From NCBI RefSeq assembly GCF_040954835.1, contig NC_090711.1:7501-71500 (forward strand): 64,000 bases of DNA, given 5' to 3'. Positions 51,361-62,767 of this stretch are shown piece by piece. The notes below the pieces were generated by a model. That model worked only from the letters and a program-made list of their open reading frames with translations, was not told the DNA's origin and searched no databases. Positions within the stretch are counted from its first letter, which is position 1; every line of letters begins with the position of its first letter. Source of the stretch: Lepisosteus oculatus (taxonomy: Eukaryota > Chordata > Actinopteri > Semionotiformes > Lepisosteidae). A program made the position numbers and the translations under genes.

Positions 51361-51660
51361 TTTTATTACTGCTAAAGAAGTTTCTACCAGTCACCAAATA
51401 CAAGGTTCACATACTTTTTCAGCTTGGACTGTGAATGTTTTAATGATGTTTTCAATATTCACAATAAGTACAATTGTTTGTGTGTTATTTGTATAATGAG
51501 ATTGTGTTTGTCTAATATTGTGACTTAGTTGAAGATCAGACCACATTTTTATGTGTAATGCCTGAAGAAGGCTCCACGGCCGAAACATTTTCTTTCTTCT
51601 TTTTTTCACCATGGAATAAACGTATTACTTGTTCCCGTATATAATGTAACTTTGTTGTGT
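51361..51660 (+). mobile_element. retroelement 3' end with hammerhead-like core
   Basis: Contains GCCTGAAGAAGGCTCCACGG, CCGAAACATTTTC, a T/C-rich stretch, then CATGGAATAAACGTATTACT, in the same order as the minus-strand copy at 20395-20660. The 5' boundary is uncertain. Confidence 0.5.
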
Positions 51661-52160
51661 AGTTTATTGTAATAAATATGTTTTAACCAAGTGTGCCTGG
51701 ATTATTATTCCTCTCAACAAAGCTGTACCAGAGAACAAAGATTTCACATGTCTCTAGTTATACAAGCTGCTCGAGTATATGGTTAGAAATCACGTACAAA
51801 TTTGGGGTTATGAATAATTATTTCACTGCTTGACTAAACCGCTCGGTCAAATCCTGATTTTCACCAGTTTCATAACCCCCCATTTGTAACACACACAATA
51901 TACAAATTATTGATATAACCAATATATACTCTATTAATACATTTGTTTCTTGTTATGCATTTCTGTTAATGTTTTACAGTTTAGCCCATAGGTTCTAACA
52001 GTCATATATAACTAATTCAAATTTATAATCACAGACGGGTAAATATGCATTTACTTCTGTGAACTAAACATTGCTGCTTGGTCAAGGTAGACAAATTTTA
52101 TTAGAAATCATTAATAACACTTAATTCTAACTAAAATAGGCCACGTCGCTACACCAATAA
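51661..52160. other. no recognised gene
   Basis: AT-rich intergenic sequence downstream of the EIF6 3' end and the minisatellite. No feature is supported. Confidence 0.4.
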
Positions 52161-52437
52161 GATAAGATCACTTTATTAGCCATATACAATTTCCCGTATT
52201 AGGAATTTGACTTTTTGCATACCCCAGCTTGCTCTCCATGAGACGCACAGACACACAGACAGGGAGAGAAGCCGGGGGTCAGAGCGCAGGGTCCGCCATT
52301 TATACAGCGCCCCTGGAGCAGCTGGAGTTAAGGCTCTTGCTCAAGGGCCCAATGGAGTAGGATTCCTCTGCTGGCCGCAGAATCTGAACTGGCAACCCTC
52401 CAGCCACAGGCGCAGATCCTTAGCCACCGCTCCGCCA
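52161..52437 (-). mobile_element. tRNA-derived SINE
   Basis: The tRNA-like head is at the right on the minus strand (TGGCGGAGCGGTGGCTAAGG, then GAGGGTTGCCAGTTCAGATT). The body has GGGCCCTTGAGCAAGAGCC. The tail at left has GATAAGATCACTTTATTAGC on the plus strand. The two other copies, at 5083 and 56927, share body and tail. Confidence 0.8.
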
Positions 52438-52615
52438 AGATATCACCAACGATCGATCTCAAATGATCACCAAATATCTCGATTGATCACCAATGACCTC
52501 TAGCGATCACCATAAATTAAACAATTACCAACAACCTTAAGAGATCTCCAACAATCTTGAACTTGATCTCAAAAGAACACCAATGATCTTTGAACAACCA
52601 CTAGGTGTGTGAAGG
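52438..52615. repeat. irregular GATCACCAA-type short repeats
   Basis: GATCACCAA and close variants (GATCACCAT, AACACCAATGATC, TATCACCAACGATC) recur every 20-30 bases with much variation. Low-complexity decayed tandem repeat. Confidence 0.55.
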
Positions 52616-52714
52616 ACAGCACATTGATGAATGTCTCAAGTCTCAAGGCAATGGTGTGCATGAAAACTCCAATCCTAAGGTCAGAAATGATAATAAAAAA
52701 CCACTGTAAGCACT

Positions 52715-53103
52715 GAATTCTGTTAAACTGAACTTTATTATAAACTCAAATAGTTTTTAATGTTACAAACAAATGAGTAAATACGTAATTTGATGTTCTT
52801 AATTTATTTCCAGGAGATCTTTAGGAAACTGGTACTTTTTCCTAATACAATGACCTTCAAATATACAAAGCTACAAAGGCAACAGTGATACAGACACAGA
52901 ACCCTCCGAGACTTCCCTTCAAGAGCCCAGGAAACAATGCTTATATGAAAATTACTTAGCTAATCTCCTGGGCAAGCATGAAAATGTAGATTGATTACAT
53001 GTGTGTTGTAATAAAATGAAAAAATAGAAATGCATTTCTGAATTTGTAACACAGGTTTCTGAGTTCACATGTTTTCCAGTAGTAGCTCCAGCTGAGCAGG
53101 TCT
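52715..53103 (-). promoter_or_regulatory. EIF6: EIF6 3' untranslated region with polyadenylation signals
   Basis: After the TAA at 53104-53106 the minus strand is noncoding. AATAAA hexamers on the minus strand lie at 52803-52808 and 52734-52739 (TTTATT on the plus strand). The second is followed by a likely cleavage region near 52715. Which signal is used cannot be read from the sequence. Confidence 0.55.
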
Positions 53104-53113
53104 TTATGTGAGG
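53104..53113 (-). CDS. EIF6: EIF6 terminal coding exon (10 coding bases)
   Basis: After acceptor TTTTTCAG the bases CCTCACATAA finish the split Ser codon and add Leu-Thr-stop. This gives the family ending SLT. It is the only nearby acceptor I found that restores this ending in phase. Confidence 0.88.
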
Positions 53114-56100
53114 CTGAAAAACAAAGGTTTAAAAATTAATTTAAAATTGAATACTCACAAAATGAATAGATCTTAATGAAACAACTGCATTTCAGAATTT
53201 AGTAATCAATGATGACCTAACTAAACACCTTCACTTAAAATCATTTCCTCAAAAAACTTTTAATTTTTGACATTTTTAATTTTTTAGTTCTGAATCACTT
53301 TATTAAAAAAAAAACTTGCTAGAGAAGTAAAAAAGCAAACACACATTTACATAGTCTATTAGCTCTTAAACACATTGGTAATTTTCCACTGAAAAATGTA
53401 TAAGCTATGGTTACTGAAGGAGGTCTGCATTAATTATGTAGGTGACGCTAGAAATGTTGTGCAAATACCTCGTGCATAACCATAGAAACTCCTTTACTGA
53501 AAATTTAAAACTATAAAGACTAAGTTATCTGTGACCATTTGTCTTTGAGCATTTTAAATGAGGTCCCTAGTCTCTTTTCAATACCAAAAAAGTTAGAGAA
53601 ACAAATCAGTAAAAAACCTGAATTATCCAGATTAATATCCTGTGACTGAATGTTCTTTTTGACGTAGGACAATGATACACCTCCATCTCTTAACCACTGT
53701 TAATTTCTCTTTGGAAGACTGACATCCATTAATGTTGTATATTTTAACCATCTATCTCTTAAGCATTCTTTACGATTTCCAATCATAAACACCTGTTAAT
53801 AAATTATTGGTTTATTAAGTGCACTTTCTGGGTTTTGTCCTTAACACTCCTACAATTTAGGTATAAGGATCTATTTATTTCACCCTTTTCATTCTCTTTT
53901 TTGGCCCTACTGCCTCTGCATCTCTCCTTCAGATGACCTTTTTTACAACCCCCCTTCCAATCTAGGTAACATGTTTTAAATTTCTCTGTAAATCCTTGAC
54001 ACAAGCTGAATGGTGTCCATCTCCTTCAGTTGTTTTGTTTTCATGAGAAACTGACCTGTCAATAAGAGAGTCCCTCATGGAGGTGGCTATAGCACTGGGT
54101 TGAGCATCACTCAATCTGAAAACGCTTTCAATGACAGACAGTTCTGTGCTGGTGGTGTCCAATCCACAGAATGCACACCAGTCATTGACTACCATTCCTG
54201 CTGCTATCACCTCACTTCCACGGTTTACCGTGCCTGCCTACATGGAAAAAAAAAAAGAGAAGAAAGAAGTGTGAAAAACAGTTAAAATAATTTGAAAACA
54301 ACTCATTGCATGAGATACTCCTTTAAGTTGAATCCAACTGCCTAGAAAACTGTATAGTATCTGGTAAAAAGCTTTCTGAACACCTCATTTTTGGAAACAT
54401 GAAATTGCAAAAATATGTCTCAAGTCCTCAGCGCCACTGCTAGTCTACCTTCAGAAAGATAATGACAGCTCTATTACTATTTGCTGGTGTACATAGTTCC
54501 CAGACAGGATATGGTCAGCCATGTTAAGCACAGAGAGAGATCTAAAATAGGCACAATTCAGACCTGATTACACCGAGTTGGCAGTGTCCCAAACAGCCAG
54601 TAAACTTGACCTCGCCTCCTGATGACAGCTTAATGATCTTATTTCTATTTCTTATTTCTAAATCTTAACTTACATTGTTGAATTTACTGATAAATGTAAT
54701 GTTTTGTATGGTGGTGCCAAAGACAAACTTCCACCCTTTTTTAATATTAAATAAAAAAGTTAAAACTAAAACCAATTCCATTTGTCTTGGAATACTACGT
54801 GGTGTCAGGTAGAAGTCTTTAAAAGAGTATTTTAGATTTCTACAAAAAGGAAAATACAAACCGAATAAAACATGGCATTGTTGCTGTGGTTCTCTTCTGA
54901 TACAAGAGTGACCATGAAGACATAAGAGCAGCTATTCTTACCACCAGGGGCACCTGCAGCAAGGAAGAGAGCTCATCCTGATCTTCAATAGACGTCTTGG
55001 GGTGCACCAGACCGCCCTGGTTACTAAATGTGCAGTAGCTGCCCACGAGCACCTGCTCTGCCACAGTCTGCCGGAATACTTCTACCTTCAGGCAATCTGC
55101 CAAGATTTCCTCTGTTTCCTAATAAAAAAAGACATAAAGGGCTGTAAAAAAATACCAAAGGCAATCAGTGCATTCTCATTTCAGACAAATACACACTGGC
55201 TATAAGTTAATAAAATCAGACACTTCCAATTAAGCTCTTCAGGAAAAATTCATTTCTTTAAATGGAAATAAAAATTTAAAAACTTCAAGAACTGTTATTC
55301 ATTTATGGAAAGCATTAGCAGAGACATAAATTTACTTACTGCTAAAAGCGTTAACTACACCTCCCAGAACCCAACTCCTTCAATAAGAGAATCCTCATGG
55401 TTCACACTAGGGGTGTAGATCATCCTCAGACAGCATTCCAGGATCTCCACATCGGCACCCAATGTGCTCCAACCGGCAAACCCAGTTACACTTTTTTTTT
55501 GTACAAAAACTGTGACGAACCCAAGACCAACTACAGAAATCAGTACAGCACACTAAATCTATATAAAGTTGTTACTCTATGGTTTTCTTTAAATTCTCTC
55601 GTTAGTTGTAAAAGGTACATATGAACAAATTTAATTTATCAAATTGCAGTTGGACTAATGAGGGCTGCCTCCTAACCAAAGTCTGCTCCAAGTCACAGCT
55701 GCCTGCTCTTCAGTCAAGAGGCAGATCACAATGCATTATTCACAATCAGCATCAAGATTTTCTTCTTGTGTCATTTAAAAAGAGTTTCCTGCTTGCCCGG
55801 ACACTTTGCATGTCAGTGGCTCCTTCAGCACACAGTATTAGCCAATATAGCTAACGAACTGGTGCTTAAACAAGAATATGTCTCTGAATGTAGGTAAGAC
55901 AAAAGAGATGGATAATTTACTTCAGGAGGGCCCGTGCTGCCCTGTGGAAACAGCTAGAAGTACTGTTTCTTGGTGCGCATATCACAGATGACCTCACTTG
56001 GACCATCAACACCACCTCCCTAACTAAAAAAGCACAACATCTCCACTTCCTGCGGCAACTGAGAAGGCAAACCTTCCCTCCCCCATGCTATACACATTCT

Positions 56101-59100
56101 ATTAAGGTTACATTGAGAGCATCCTGACAAACTGTATCATTGTTTGGTTTTGGAATTGTAAGATCTCAGACCGAAAGTCCCTGCAACGAATTGTCAATAT
56201 AGCAGAAAACATCATTGGAGCCTCCCTTCCGTCCATTCAGGACATCTACCACAAATGCTGCACACACAAAGCCTCCAGTATTGTGGACAATCCCTCCCAC
56301 AACCTCTTACCAACCATCTGGTTAAAGGTATCGTGGTATACTGGAAAATGTCTATGTCAGCATTGTCTATAGCATTGTCTTGTCTGAATTCCCACCGTAG
56401 ACCTGGAGAACGATATCTTGCTCCTCTTTATACTTGTATATGGCTTGAATGACAAATAAACTTGAACTTGATCAATGCTTCCCAGTCCACAGCTCCAAGA
56501 GGGAGGCACACCTGGACTCCCAGCTGTGGGTCACCCACCATAAATCCCCTAAGACACCTGGAGTGATCCACCAATGAGGAATGTCCCACACGGAGATGCC
56601 ACTGCACCCGATTACATCACAAAACCTAAAAGCTTCTTAAAAGCTGCTGCTCCTAGCAACCTGACACCATGCTAATGACTGACTACTGATGTCTGAACCT
56701 CAACGAAAACAAATATTGTTTCAGTAATTTTGGGGCTTAGAAACGTACATAACTCAGACAGTTGTGACTCCCTTTGGTAATTTCAACTGGTCACAAAAAA
56801 GAAAGCAACACTTTTTGACACCACCTAATATCAATACAAATTTCAAAGTAGCAACAACAACATACAGACTAAGCAGAATCCATAACTCTCTCCCCATCTA
56901 AGGCTCACTTGCAACCATGTCAGTAAGTTAAGATCACTTTATTAGCCATCTACAATTTCTTCCATTAGGAATTCGTCTTTTCGCATACCCCAGCTTGCTT
57001 TCCATGAGACACGCAGACAGGGAGAGAAGCTTGGAGTCAGAGCACAGGGTCAGCCATTGTACAGCGCCCCTGGAGCAGCTGGGGTTTAGGGCCTTGCTCA
57101 GGAGCCCAACACAGTAGGACTCTGTCGGCCATGGGATTTGAACTGGCAACTTTCAAGCCACAGGCAAAGATCCTTAACCACAGAGCCACCGTTGTACTAA
57201 TTGTACTGATCCAACTTCAGTACAACCCTGAGCACAGAACTCTTCTCTCTACCAAGCAATAAAAAAGTCTATCCCAATCTTGCCTCTTTTACGTTCACTG
57301 GGTACTAAGTATCCTTCAAAAAAAGATAGAGGTTAAAAGCACATACAGCTTGTGCCCTGCCCTCATACTCTTACCCTGTCCAAGTCAGGGTGTACCAGTG
57401 CCACATAGTCATTGCAAGCAATGACATTGCCAAGAGCTGACAGACGCTCCTCCACACGCTGGATCTGAACTTCATCTGGTAGGCAGTTCCTGATGTGCTG
57501 CAGCTCCTGGTCTGTAGTATTATTGGGCACTAGAAGTCCATGACGATTCCCTAATAGTAAGCAGCAGAGAGAAGGGTAAGAACCTAAAGGTACCTTGTAT
57601 ATCACAATTAATGTTCCTCTATAAACAGAGGGTAGTGAGAAAGGCTAAGAGCATTAAAGTTCCAATTTCTCAGACTGGTTATTAAATCTCTGTAACAGAA
57701 TAAATTAATTGACAATTTCACAAAATTTTACAAATTCCAAATTAAGCACAAATAGCGAGTTAGCACGAATAGCAACATGAAACAGCCCTTCCTGCTCACT
57801 AGTCACTATAATGACTAATTTACTGTGCTGTATGAGTGCATAAGCACAGGTTGTGCAGTGGACTTTTCACTGCAGAAATGTTCCAACATGATCAGCATGC
57901 ACAGTTTACAAGTAGTATTTGTCAGTAAAACCATCTTGAAGTTGATGCACTGAATTCAATTCAAGTGTAGTTATTCAAATCAGCAGTCTTGTTCAAGTAC
58001 CTAAAAACGTATTCTGCTTTGGAGTTTACATCATTATGAAGTCTAACAGTTCATAATATTAAATATATTTTCATTTCAGATAATGAACCATAACTTGTGC
58101 TCAAACTAGGTATCATTCCTATCATTTCTGCTGACAAAACCAACCAATTAAAAGAAAAAGCAGCAAGAGGGTGACATCAGTGCTTGACAGGAAATTAGAA
58201 AAACTCATGATTTAACCTAAGTTAAGATGTGCATTAAATATGGTTTTACAACTAGGAGCAATATTTCTATCAAAGAGATGCATTCACAAGCCTGCTTGTT
58301 TACAATGTAATAAAGCTGCTTCACATTTCCAGACATTTGTTGCCTCGTTTGGAGTTGCAGGCAATGAGAGCAATATGGTGCTACGCATACCTGCAAATTG
58401 TCTATTTTGTGATGGAAATTAAAGGTTTTTACATATTACTGTGTACTTTCTTTCATTATGGTTTGAAATCATCAGTGCCAATTCCTTATAACTCCAAAAT
58501 GTAAAAATATCATTGCAGTTCCTCTTTTAGGGGTGTGTGGCACATCCCCTCCACTGAATTTACACTACTCCCATCTGGGAGATACCCATGTTCCCAGGTG
58601 CAACAGTGATTGACACAAGAAACCTTTGATCCCCTATGCACTATAACTCTCAATGTAAATAACGATGAAGCTCAAGTCTAGTGAGAAAATCCCTAATTTT
58701 ATAACCAGCACTTTCTTATCCATCAGGAACCCCACTGTTACATAAGTAGCACAAGGATACATTTTGTCCTGCTGAAATGTTTACACAAAAGAAAAACCCA
58801 CAGGAAGGGACGTAAGCGAGATCCAAGAACCTATTCAAGGCAGTGCTGTGTTGCCAAGCTGCCATAATTTACTTCAAGTGGAGTTCTGTTGCAACTATGT
58901 CCTAGACCCCTTTGATTAGTTTATTGGCAAATTACACATCTTTCCACTCTATATTTTGTTCTTCAGATGAAGGCAGAGTGGATAATGGATGTCAAATTCA
59001 TGACACTGCGGTACTTACCTACACACATCCTTCCTATGATTCGACAGCCAGCTATGGATGCATGCACCACAGGAATGGTTTCTGACAGCTCACCTTCAAA

Positions 59101-60111
59101 GACACTGCAACCATGAGAACAATTTAAAAGAGATTACTCTGATCCACAATCAAAACTTTTACCACGTAATCCATTAACATTTCAAAAGTCATTAGCATTT
59201 CAGGATTTAAATTCCAGAACAGTTGCTAAACTGTAAACTTTCTGTCTTTAAAATTACAAAATAGTTATCATCCTGCAACTCACAACAGGCAACCCACTGA
59301 AGCTCAGCAGGTGTGAGCCTGGTCAGTACCTGGATAGGAGACCTTCTGGGAAAAACTAAGGTTGCTGCTGGAAGAGGTGTTAGTGGGGCCAGCAGGGGGC
59401 ACTCACCCTGCGGTCTGTGTGGGTCCTAATGCCCCAGTATAGTGACGGGGACATTGTACTGTAAACAGGCGCCGTCCTTCGGATGAGACGTAAAACCGAT
59501 GTCCTGACTCTCTGTGGTCATTAAAAATCCCAGGGCGTCTCTCGTAAAGAGTAGGGGTGTAACCCCAGCGTCCTGGCCAAATTTCCCATTGGCCCTTTAC
59601 CAATCATGGCCTCCTAATAATCCCCCTCTATGAACTGGCTTCATTACTCTGCTCTCCTCCCCACTGATAGCTGATGTGTGGTGAGCGCTCTGGGGCACTA
59701 TGGCTGCCGTCACATCATCCAGGTGGGGCTGCACACTGGTGGTGGTGGAGGGGAGACCCTATTACCTGTAAAGCGCTTTGAGTGGAGTGTCCAGAAAAGC
59801 GCTATATAAGTTTAAGCAATTATTATTATTTTTATAAAATAGGGGTGTAGCGTCAGAAAACAAACTTGTTCTGAAGAGACCGTATTCAGCAGTTTCAGTG
59901 ATTCAGAATACAGATGTAGAACACCTAAACCTCTAATATGATATCTGAAGATAACGATAACTCAACACGTGCATTTTTAAACTAAGAGAAAAATGTTGAC
60001 TTACCTGTAAAAGTTCTCCGAGCCCCCTATGGCTACTAGACAGTATCTGTTTGTAAGTTTGGCGAAACAGCCTATTTCATTGTTATTCTCAAAAGACGCC
60101 CGGACTGCCAT
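53104..60111 (-). CDS. EIF6: eukaryotic translation initiation factor 6 (eIF6), spliced gene
   Basis: eIF6 binds the 60S ribosomal subunit at its intersubunit face and keeps it from joining 40S until it is released in late 60S maturation. It is also needed for 60S biogenesis in the nucleolus. Coding exons on the minus strand are 60111-60005, 59104-59019, 57550-57375, 55118-54942, 54237-54056 and 53113-53104. All introns have GT-AG ends, and the exons join in phase to 245 codons plus TAA, the human length. Recognised stretches include [42 protein letters not shown] [44 protein letters not shown] and TSMRDSLID. Ser174/Ser175 and Ser235, the phosphorylation sites studied in mammals, are kept. 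The protein is all one pentameric-propeller domain. The Met start at 60111 matches the family start (MAVRASFEN). Introns carry a 5S-SINE, a tRNA-SINE and a LINE fragment. The gene looks intact. Confidence 0.97.
54056..54237 (-). CDS. EIF6: EIF6 coding exon 5
   Basis: 182 bases between acceptor ATGTAG and donor GACAG|GTCAGT. Encodes [20 protein letters not shown] through SMRDSLID plus two bases of a split Ser codon. Reading on past the donor gives an unrelated tail, which is intron. Confidence 0.97.
54942..55118 (-). CDS. EIF6: EIF6 coding exon 4
   Basis: 177 bases, phase 0 at both ends, acceptor TTATTAG and donor CTGGTG|GTAAGA. Encodes [20 protein letters not shown] through the [10 protein letters not shown] segment with Ser174/175. 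Confidence 0.97.
55868..56465 (+). mobile_element. 5'-truncated LINE (L2/Rex-like) reverse-transcriptase end and 3' tail
   Basis: Broken frames give [49 protein letters not shown] and [17 protein letters not shown]. This is the C-terminal part of a non-LTR reverse transcriptase of the type common in fish. It ends with AATAAACTTGAACTTGA. Several frameshifts are present. It lies in EIF6 intron 3, antisense to the gene. Confidence 0.8.
56927..57190 (-). mobile_element. tRNA-derived SINE in EIF6 intron 3
   Basis: Matches 52161-52437: GTTAAGATCACTTTATTAGC, GCATACCCCAGCTTGCTTTC, GACAGGGAGAGAAGC, AGCGCCCCTGGAGCAGCTGG. The tRNA-like head is at the right. It lies in the same orientation as EIF6. Confidence 0.8.
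57191..57374. other. EIF6 intron 3, proximal part
   Basis: Plain intron sequence between the SINE and exon 3. No other feature. Confidence 0.5.
57375..57550 (-). CDS. EIF6: EIF6 coding exon 3
   Basis: 176 bases between acceptor CTATTAG and donor ACAGG|GTAAG, ending in phase 0. Encodes [20 protein letters not shown] through [11 protein letters not shown]. Confidence 0.97.
57551..59018. other. EIF6 intron 2
   Basis: About 1.5 kb without a recognised repeat or open frame. The 60-codon frame at 58240-58422 on the plus strand has no family match I know. Confidence 0.5.
59019..59104 (-). CDS. EIF6: EIF6 coding exon 2
   Basis: 86 bases between acceptor TTGCAG and donor GTAG|GTAAG. Encodes [20 protein letters not shown] followed by RIIGRMCV, and leaves one base for the next codon. 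Confidence 0.96.
59269..59833 (+). mobile_element. 5S-SINE in EIF6 intron 1
   Basis: Head slightly shortened (ATCCTGCAACTCACAACAGG), then GTGTGAGCCTGGTCAGTACC, body CCCCAGTATAGTGACGGGGA, tail GTAAAGCGCTTTGAGTGGAG and (ATT)n. Antisense to EIF6. It is close in sequence to the copies in the minisatellite, so the family was recently active. Confidence 0.93.
60005..60111 (-). CDS. EIF6: EIF6 coding exon 1 (codons 1-36, first part)
   Basis: 107 coding bases from ATG at 60111 to a donor CAG|GTAAGT at 60005/60004. Encodes [20 protein letters not shown] and continues to SENFY plus two bases of a split Ser codon. A possible acceptor TTCTAG just upstream (about 60147) suggests this exon also carries 5' UTR spliced from an upstream exon. 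Confidence 0.96.
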
Positions 60112-60563
60112 GCCTATAGAGGTGATCACACCAGCGGCCCGCAAACTAGAACGACACATAATTCCATTAAAGCAAATGCAAGTTCACTTTTTTTTTTAAA
60201 GAATTTACCTGAACTCCCTTCGGAAATTCACCGGCAGCTTTGCCCGCTGTACTTTTAAATCGAAGTAGCTGAACCATTTACAAAAATGAGAAAATACGGA
60301 TCTCACCATTACAGCGTTCCCTATATTCGAATTGGTTAGAAATGTAAATGAAACTAAATATAACTGTTTACAAAATCAAAAACGTAAATCATTAAGAGAT
60401 AATGACAGCACAAAAAACATATAAACTCATGTTCCTCTTCGCTGTTTACTCGATTTTCTCTCACAGCAAAACAATATAAATTCCATAGGGACAAATTTAG
60501 TAATTTAAAACAATATTGTCATTTGAATGACTGATATGAAACCGTTTACAATAATCACAGTAC

Positions 60564-60760
60564 CTGTGAAAGCTCTAAATGTTTCTGTATCGCTGCCTAC
60601 ACTACACCCGTACAACCAGGCCTCCTGCACTCAAACACGGCATGGCCCACACCCACGTGTCTTCTTCTGCTTCTGGGATTGCTGTGATGTCACGGGCTCC
60701 TTCGTATCAGATAGAGCTTTTCCACACTCGCCATTTTCCTCACAGGAAGTACTTCCTTTT
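60564..60760 (-). promoter_or_regulatory. EIF6: probable EIF6 promoter and noncoding first exon
   Basis: Contains the 14-bp palindrome AGGAAGTACTTCCT (60744-60757, two opposed ETS-type GGAA cores) and CGCCATTTTCC (YY1-type, about 60729-60739). Both are common in TATA-less promoters of translation genes. A donor-like ACAG|GTACTG at 60564/60563 on the minus strand could end a noncoding first exon that joins the acceptor near 60147. The start site is not determined. Confidence 0.45.
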
Positions 60761-60764
60761 GTGC

Positions 60765-61436
60765 TCTGTTTACATCCAGGTTAGTCTGTACGGGTCCATG
60801 CTAGATATCATAATATCAAATATTAAACGTATATACTCGTAATTCACAATTTGACTTTAAGTCAAAACAGCATAAAGTGAGCAAGCTACATTAAATTACA
60901 TTATTTTTTACAATTAATTTTTTGGGATCTTACTTTAATTATATAAATCTGAAGAAATTTTATGTGGAAATCTCGGACTTTCTGTAGTATCAATTCAAGC
61001 TTTTCAGCTGGTAGCCATATCATTATTCGGAAATGGTAAGTTCCTTCCTTTCCTGTCCAAAGCCACTGGCAGGCACTGTACATATACAATTCTGCTCAAG
61101 TAGCTTCAGACAGCACAGCATGTACCTTGGAGGTTTTATGATAGGATGCTAATTTGTTAACACTAGTATACAGCAAAAGGATGCGAGGCGTCTAAAAATA
61201 CTTTATTAAACAAGAGAATACTGTGTCAGATAAAGCACGTTTCTTATTTGAATTCAATTATTATTATTATTATTATTATTATTATAGTGGAGCTTTTTAC
61301 AGCAATATTTGTTTTACTTTTTTAAAATAAGTTTTTATTTAAATACCAGAAATACAGAAAAAAGGAGACAGAAGAATGAAGTAGATACAGAAATAGACAC
61401 TTCACAGCCAGAGGAATTCACAATTTTACAGCAATA
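60765..61436. other. AT-rich spacer between the divergent genes
   Basis: Holds an (ATT)n microsatellite at about 61257-61285. No gene. The frame at plus 61309-61545 runs into the CpG island and is not supported. Confidence 0.5.
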
Positions 61437-61625
61437 TTGCTCCTCGTCCGCAACGTCATCTGCGCAGCAGCTCCAAGCGCACGTGCCCCACCACGCGGCG
61501 AGCCTGGTCAGGCGTGTGCCCCGCGCGAGATGCAGCCCGGTGTGACGTCACTGCTGCAGCGACTTCTGCCTGGAAACTGCGAGCTCACCAGCCGGGCAGG
61601 GTCGCCGAATGGCCGCAAAGGACGT
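61437..61625 (+). promoter_or_regulatory. CpG-rich segment, likely promoter or first exon of the small ORF gene
   Basis: About 20 CpG in under 200 bases, in a window otherwise poor in CpG. It has an E-box CACGTG (61480-61485) and a full CRE palindrome TGACGTCA (61543-61550). A donor-like TTAT|GTAAGC lies near 61697, which could end a noncoding first exon that joins the acceptor at 62764. Confidence 0.55.
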
Positions 61626-61699
61626 AGACAGACTTGTCATTAAGCACAATCTGGCTTCTTGTTAATTACGTGATCTCCTGCATATCTGCTGCTTTATGT

Positions 61700-62764
61700 A
61701 AGCATTTGAAATGGTGGAGGTTCCAGATTTATTTTGACCAGTTAGCCTGTTAAGGTGTTGTTTACTGAATATGATTAGGTATTTTAAATGTAATGAGCTC
61801 TGTTTTGTACGCTGTCTGTTATTTGTTTTAAAGTGTTTTCAGTTAGTAACGTCACGAGGTTAAATGGTATTGTAACAGTATTAAAAGCTTGATTGTGATC
61901 TGTAAAGTGTTGCAAAGGGCGTAATAGCAGATAAAGCCGATTAAAAATAGTGCACTCCTGTTTAATATATTATCTGATTTAGCAGGAGATAGATATATTA
62001 AACTCACTTTTCTTCTTCTGCACTTACTGAAGATCTTACAAACTCAAGTATCAGGAAACTTGTTACCAAGCAGATATTTATAAATATTTTCTCAGTTGAT
62101 CCAGTTGGTCTTCTTTTCTAAAATGAAACATTAAACTGAAGCATCACGGTGTTAATATTAATCACATTTTGTAAATTTAGTCATTTAAATAAGAAAATCA
62201 AAGATTTTCCACCTATTTGTACAAGGTACCATATTTAATTTAGTTTAAACAAAGCTTAAAGATGATAGGGTCTAGTTAATACAAGTCAACAGGACCAAAG
62301 AATATAACTACATGTAATTCAGATGTAGAATTCATGTGTTAATTATAAGGAACTGGGAAACTATGTAATGCAATTTCTTTGATAGATTTTGAGATGCATC
62401 ACTGTACTGCATCTGCACTGCACTTTTGGTTTAGTGTCCCTTGTCATCCCTTAGATGTCCAAAAGAGGTCAGTTTATCTTATGATTTGCATTTGAAGTGA
62501 TTTGCCACGACAGAAACTGGTGATCCCATACTCCCAAGAAAGTGTATTTCTTAATAACATGTTGCATCATAGGTTTAGACTGCATTTCGTGTTTACTCAC
62601 CAGTAAATGCCTTGAAACAAGTGCTCAAGTCCCATTTAGTCTTCAGCTAAATCAGCTGCTTTATTGTGTAAACAGATGCTCTCAAACAGCTCTCTGTCAG
62701 GGTTATCTTATAGATAGGTGACAGCAATCTTGTTCTGTACACCGATATTTCTGTTGTTTTTCAG
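61700..62764 (+). other. presumed intron upstream of the small ORF
   Basis: AT-rich sequence without a recognised repeat, ending in a pyrimidine-rich acceptor TTTCTGTTGTTTTTCAG at 62748-62764. Its intron nature is inferred from that acceptor and the CpG-rich segment upstream. Confidence 0.4.
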
Positions 62765-62767
62765 AAA

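Noticed and set aside
53962..54055. C-terminal extension of eIF6 read straight on from exon 5
   Set aside because: A consensus donor (CAG|GTCAGT) lies at the break in homology, and a downstream exon restores the conserved ending SLT in phase.
61309..61643. Two overlapping plus-strand frames through the CpG-rich segment
   Set aside because: They are in different frames, have no recognisable family, and their openness follows from high GC; they may be first-exon noncoding sequence.
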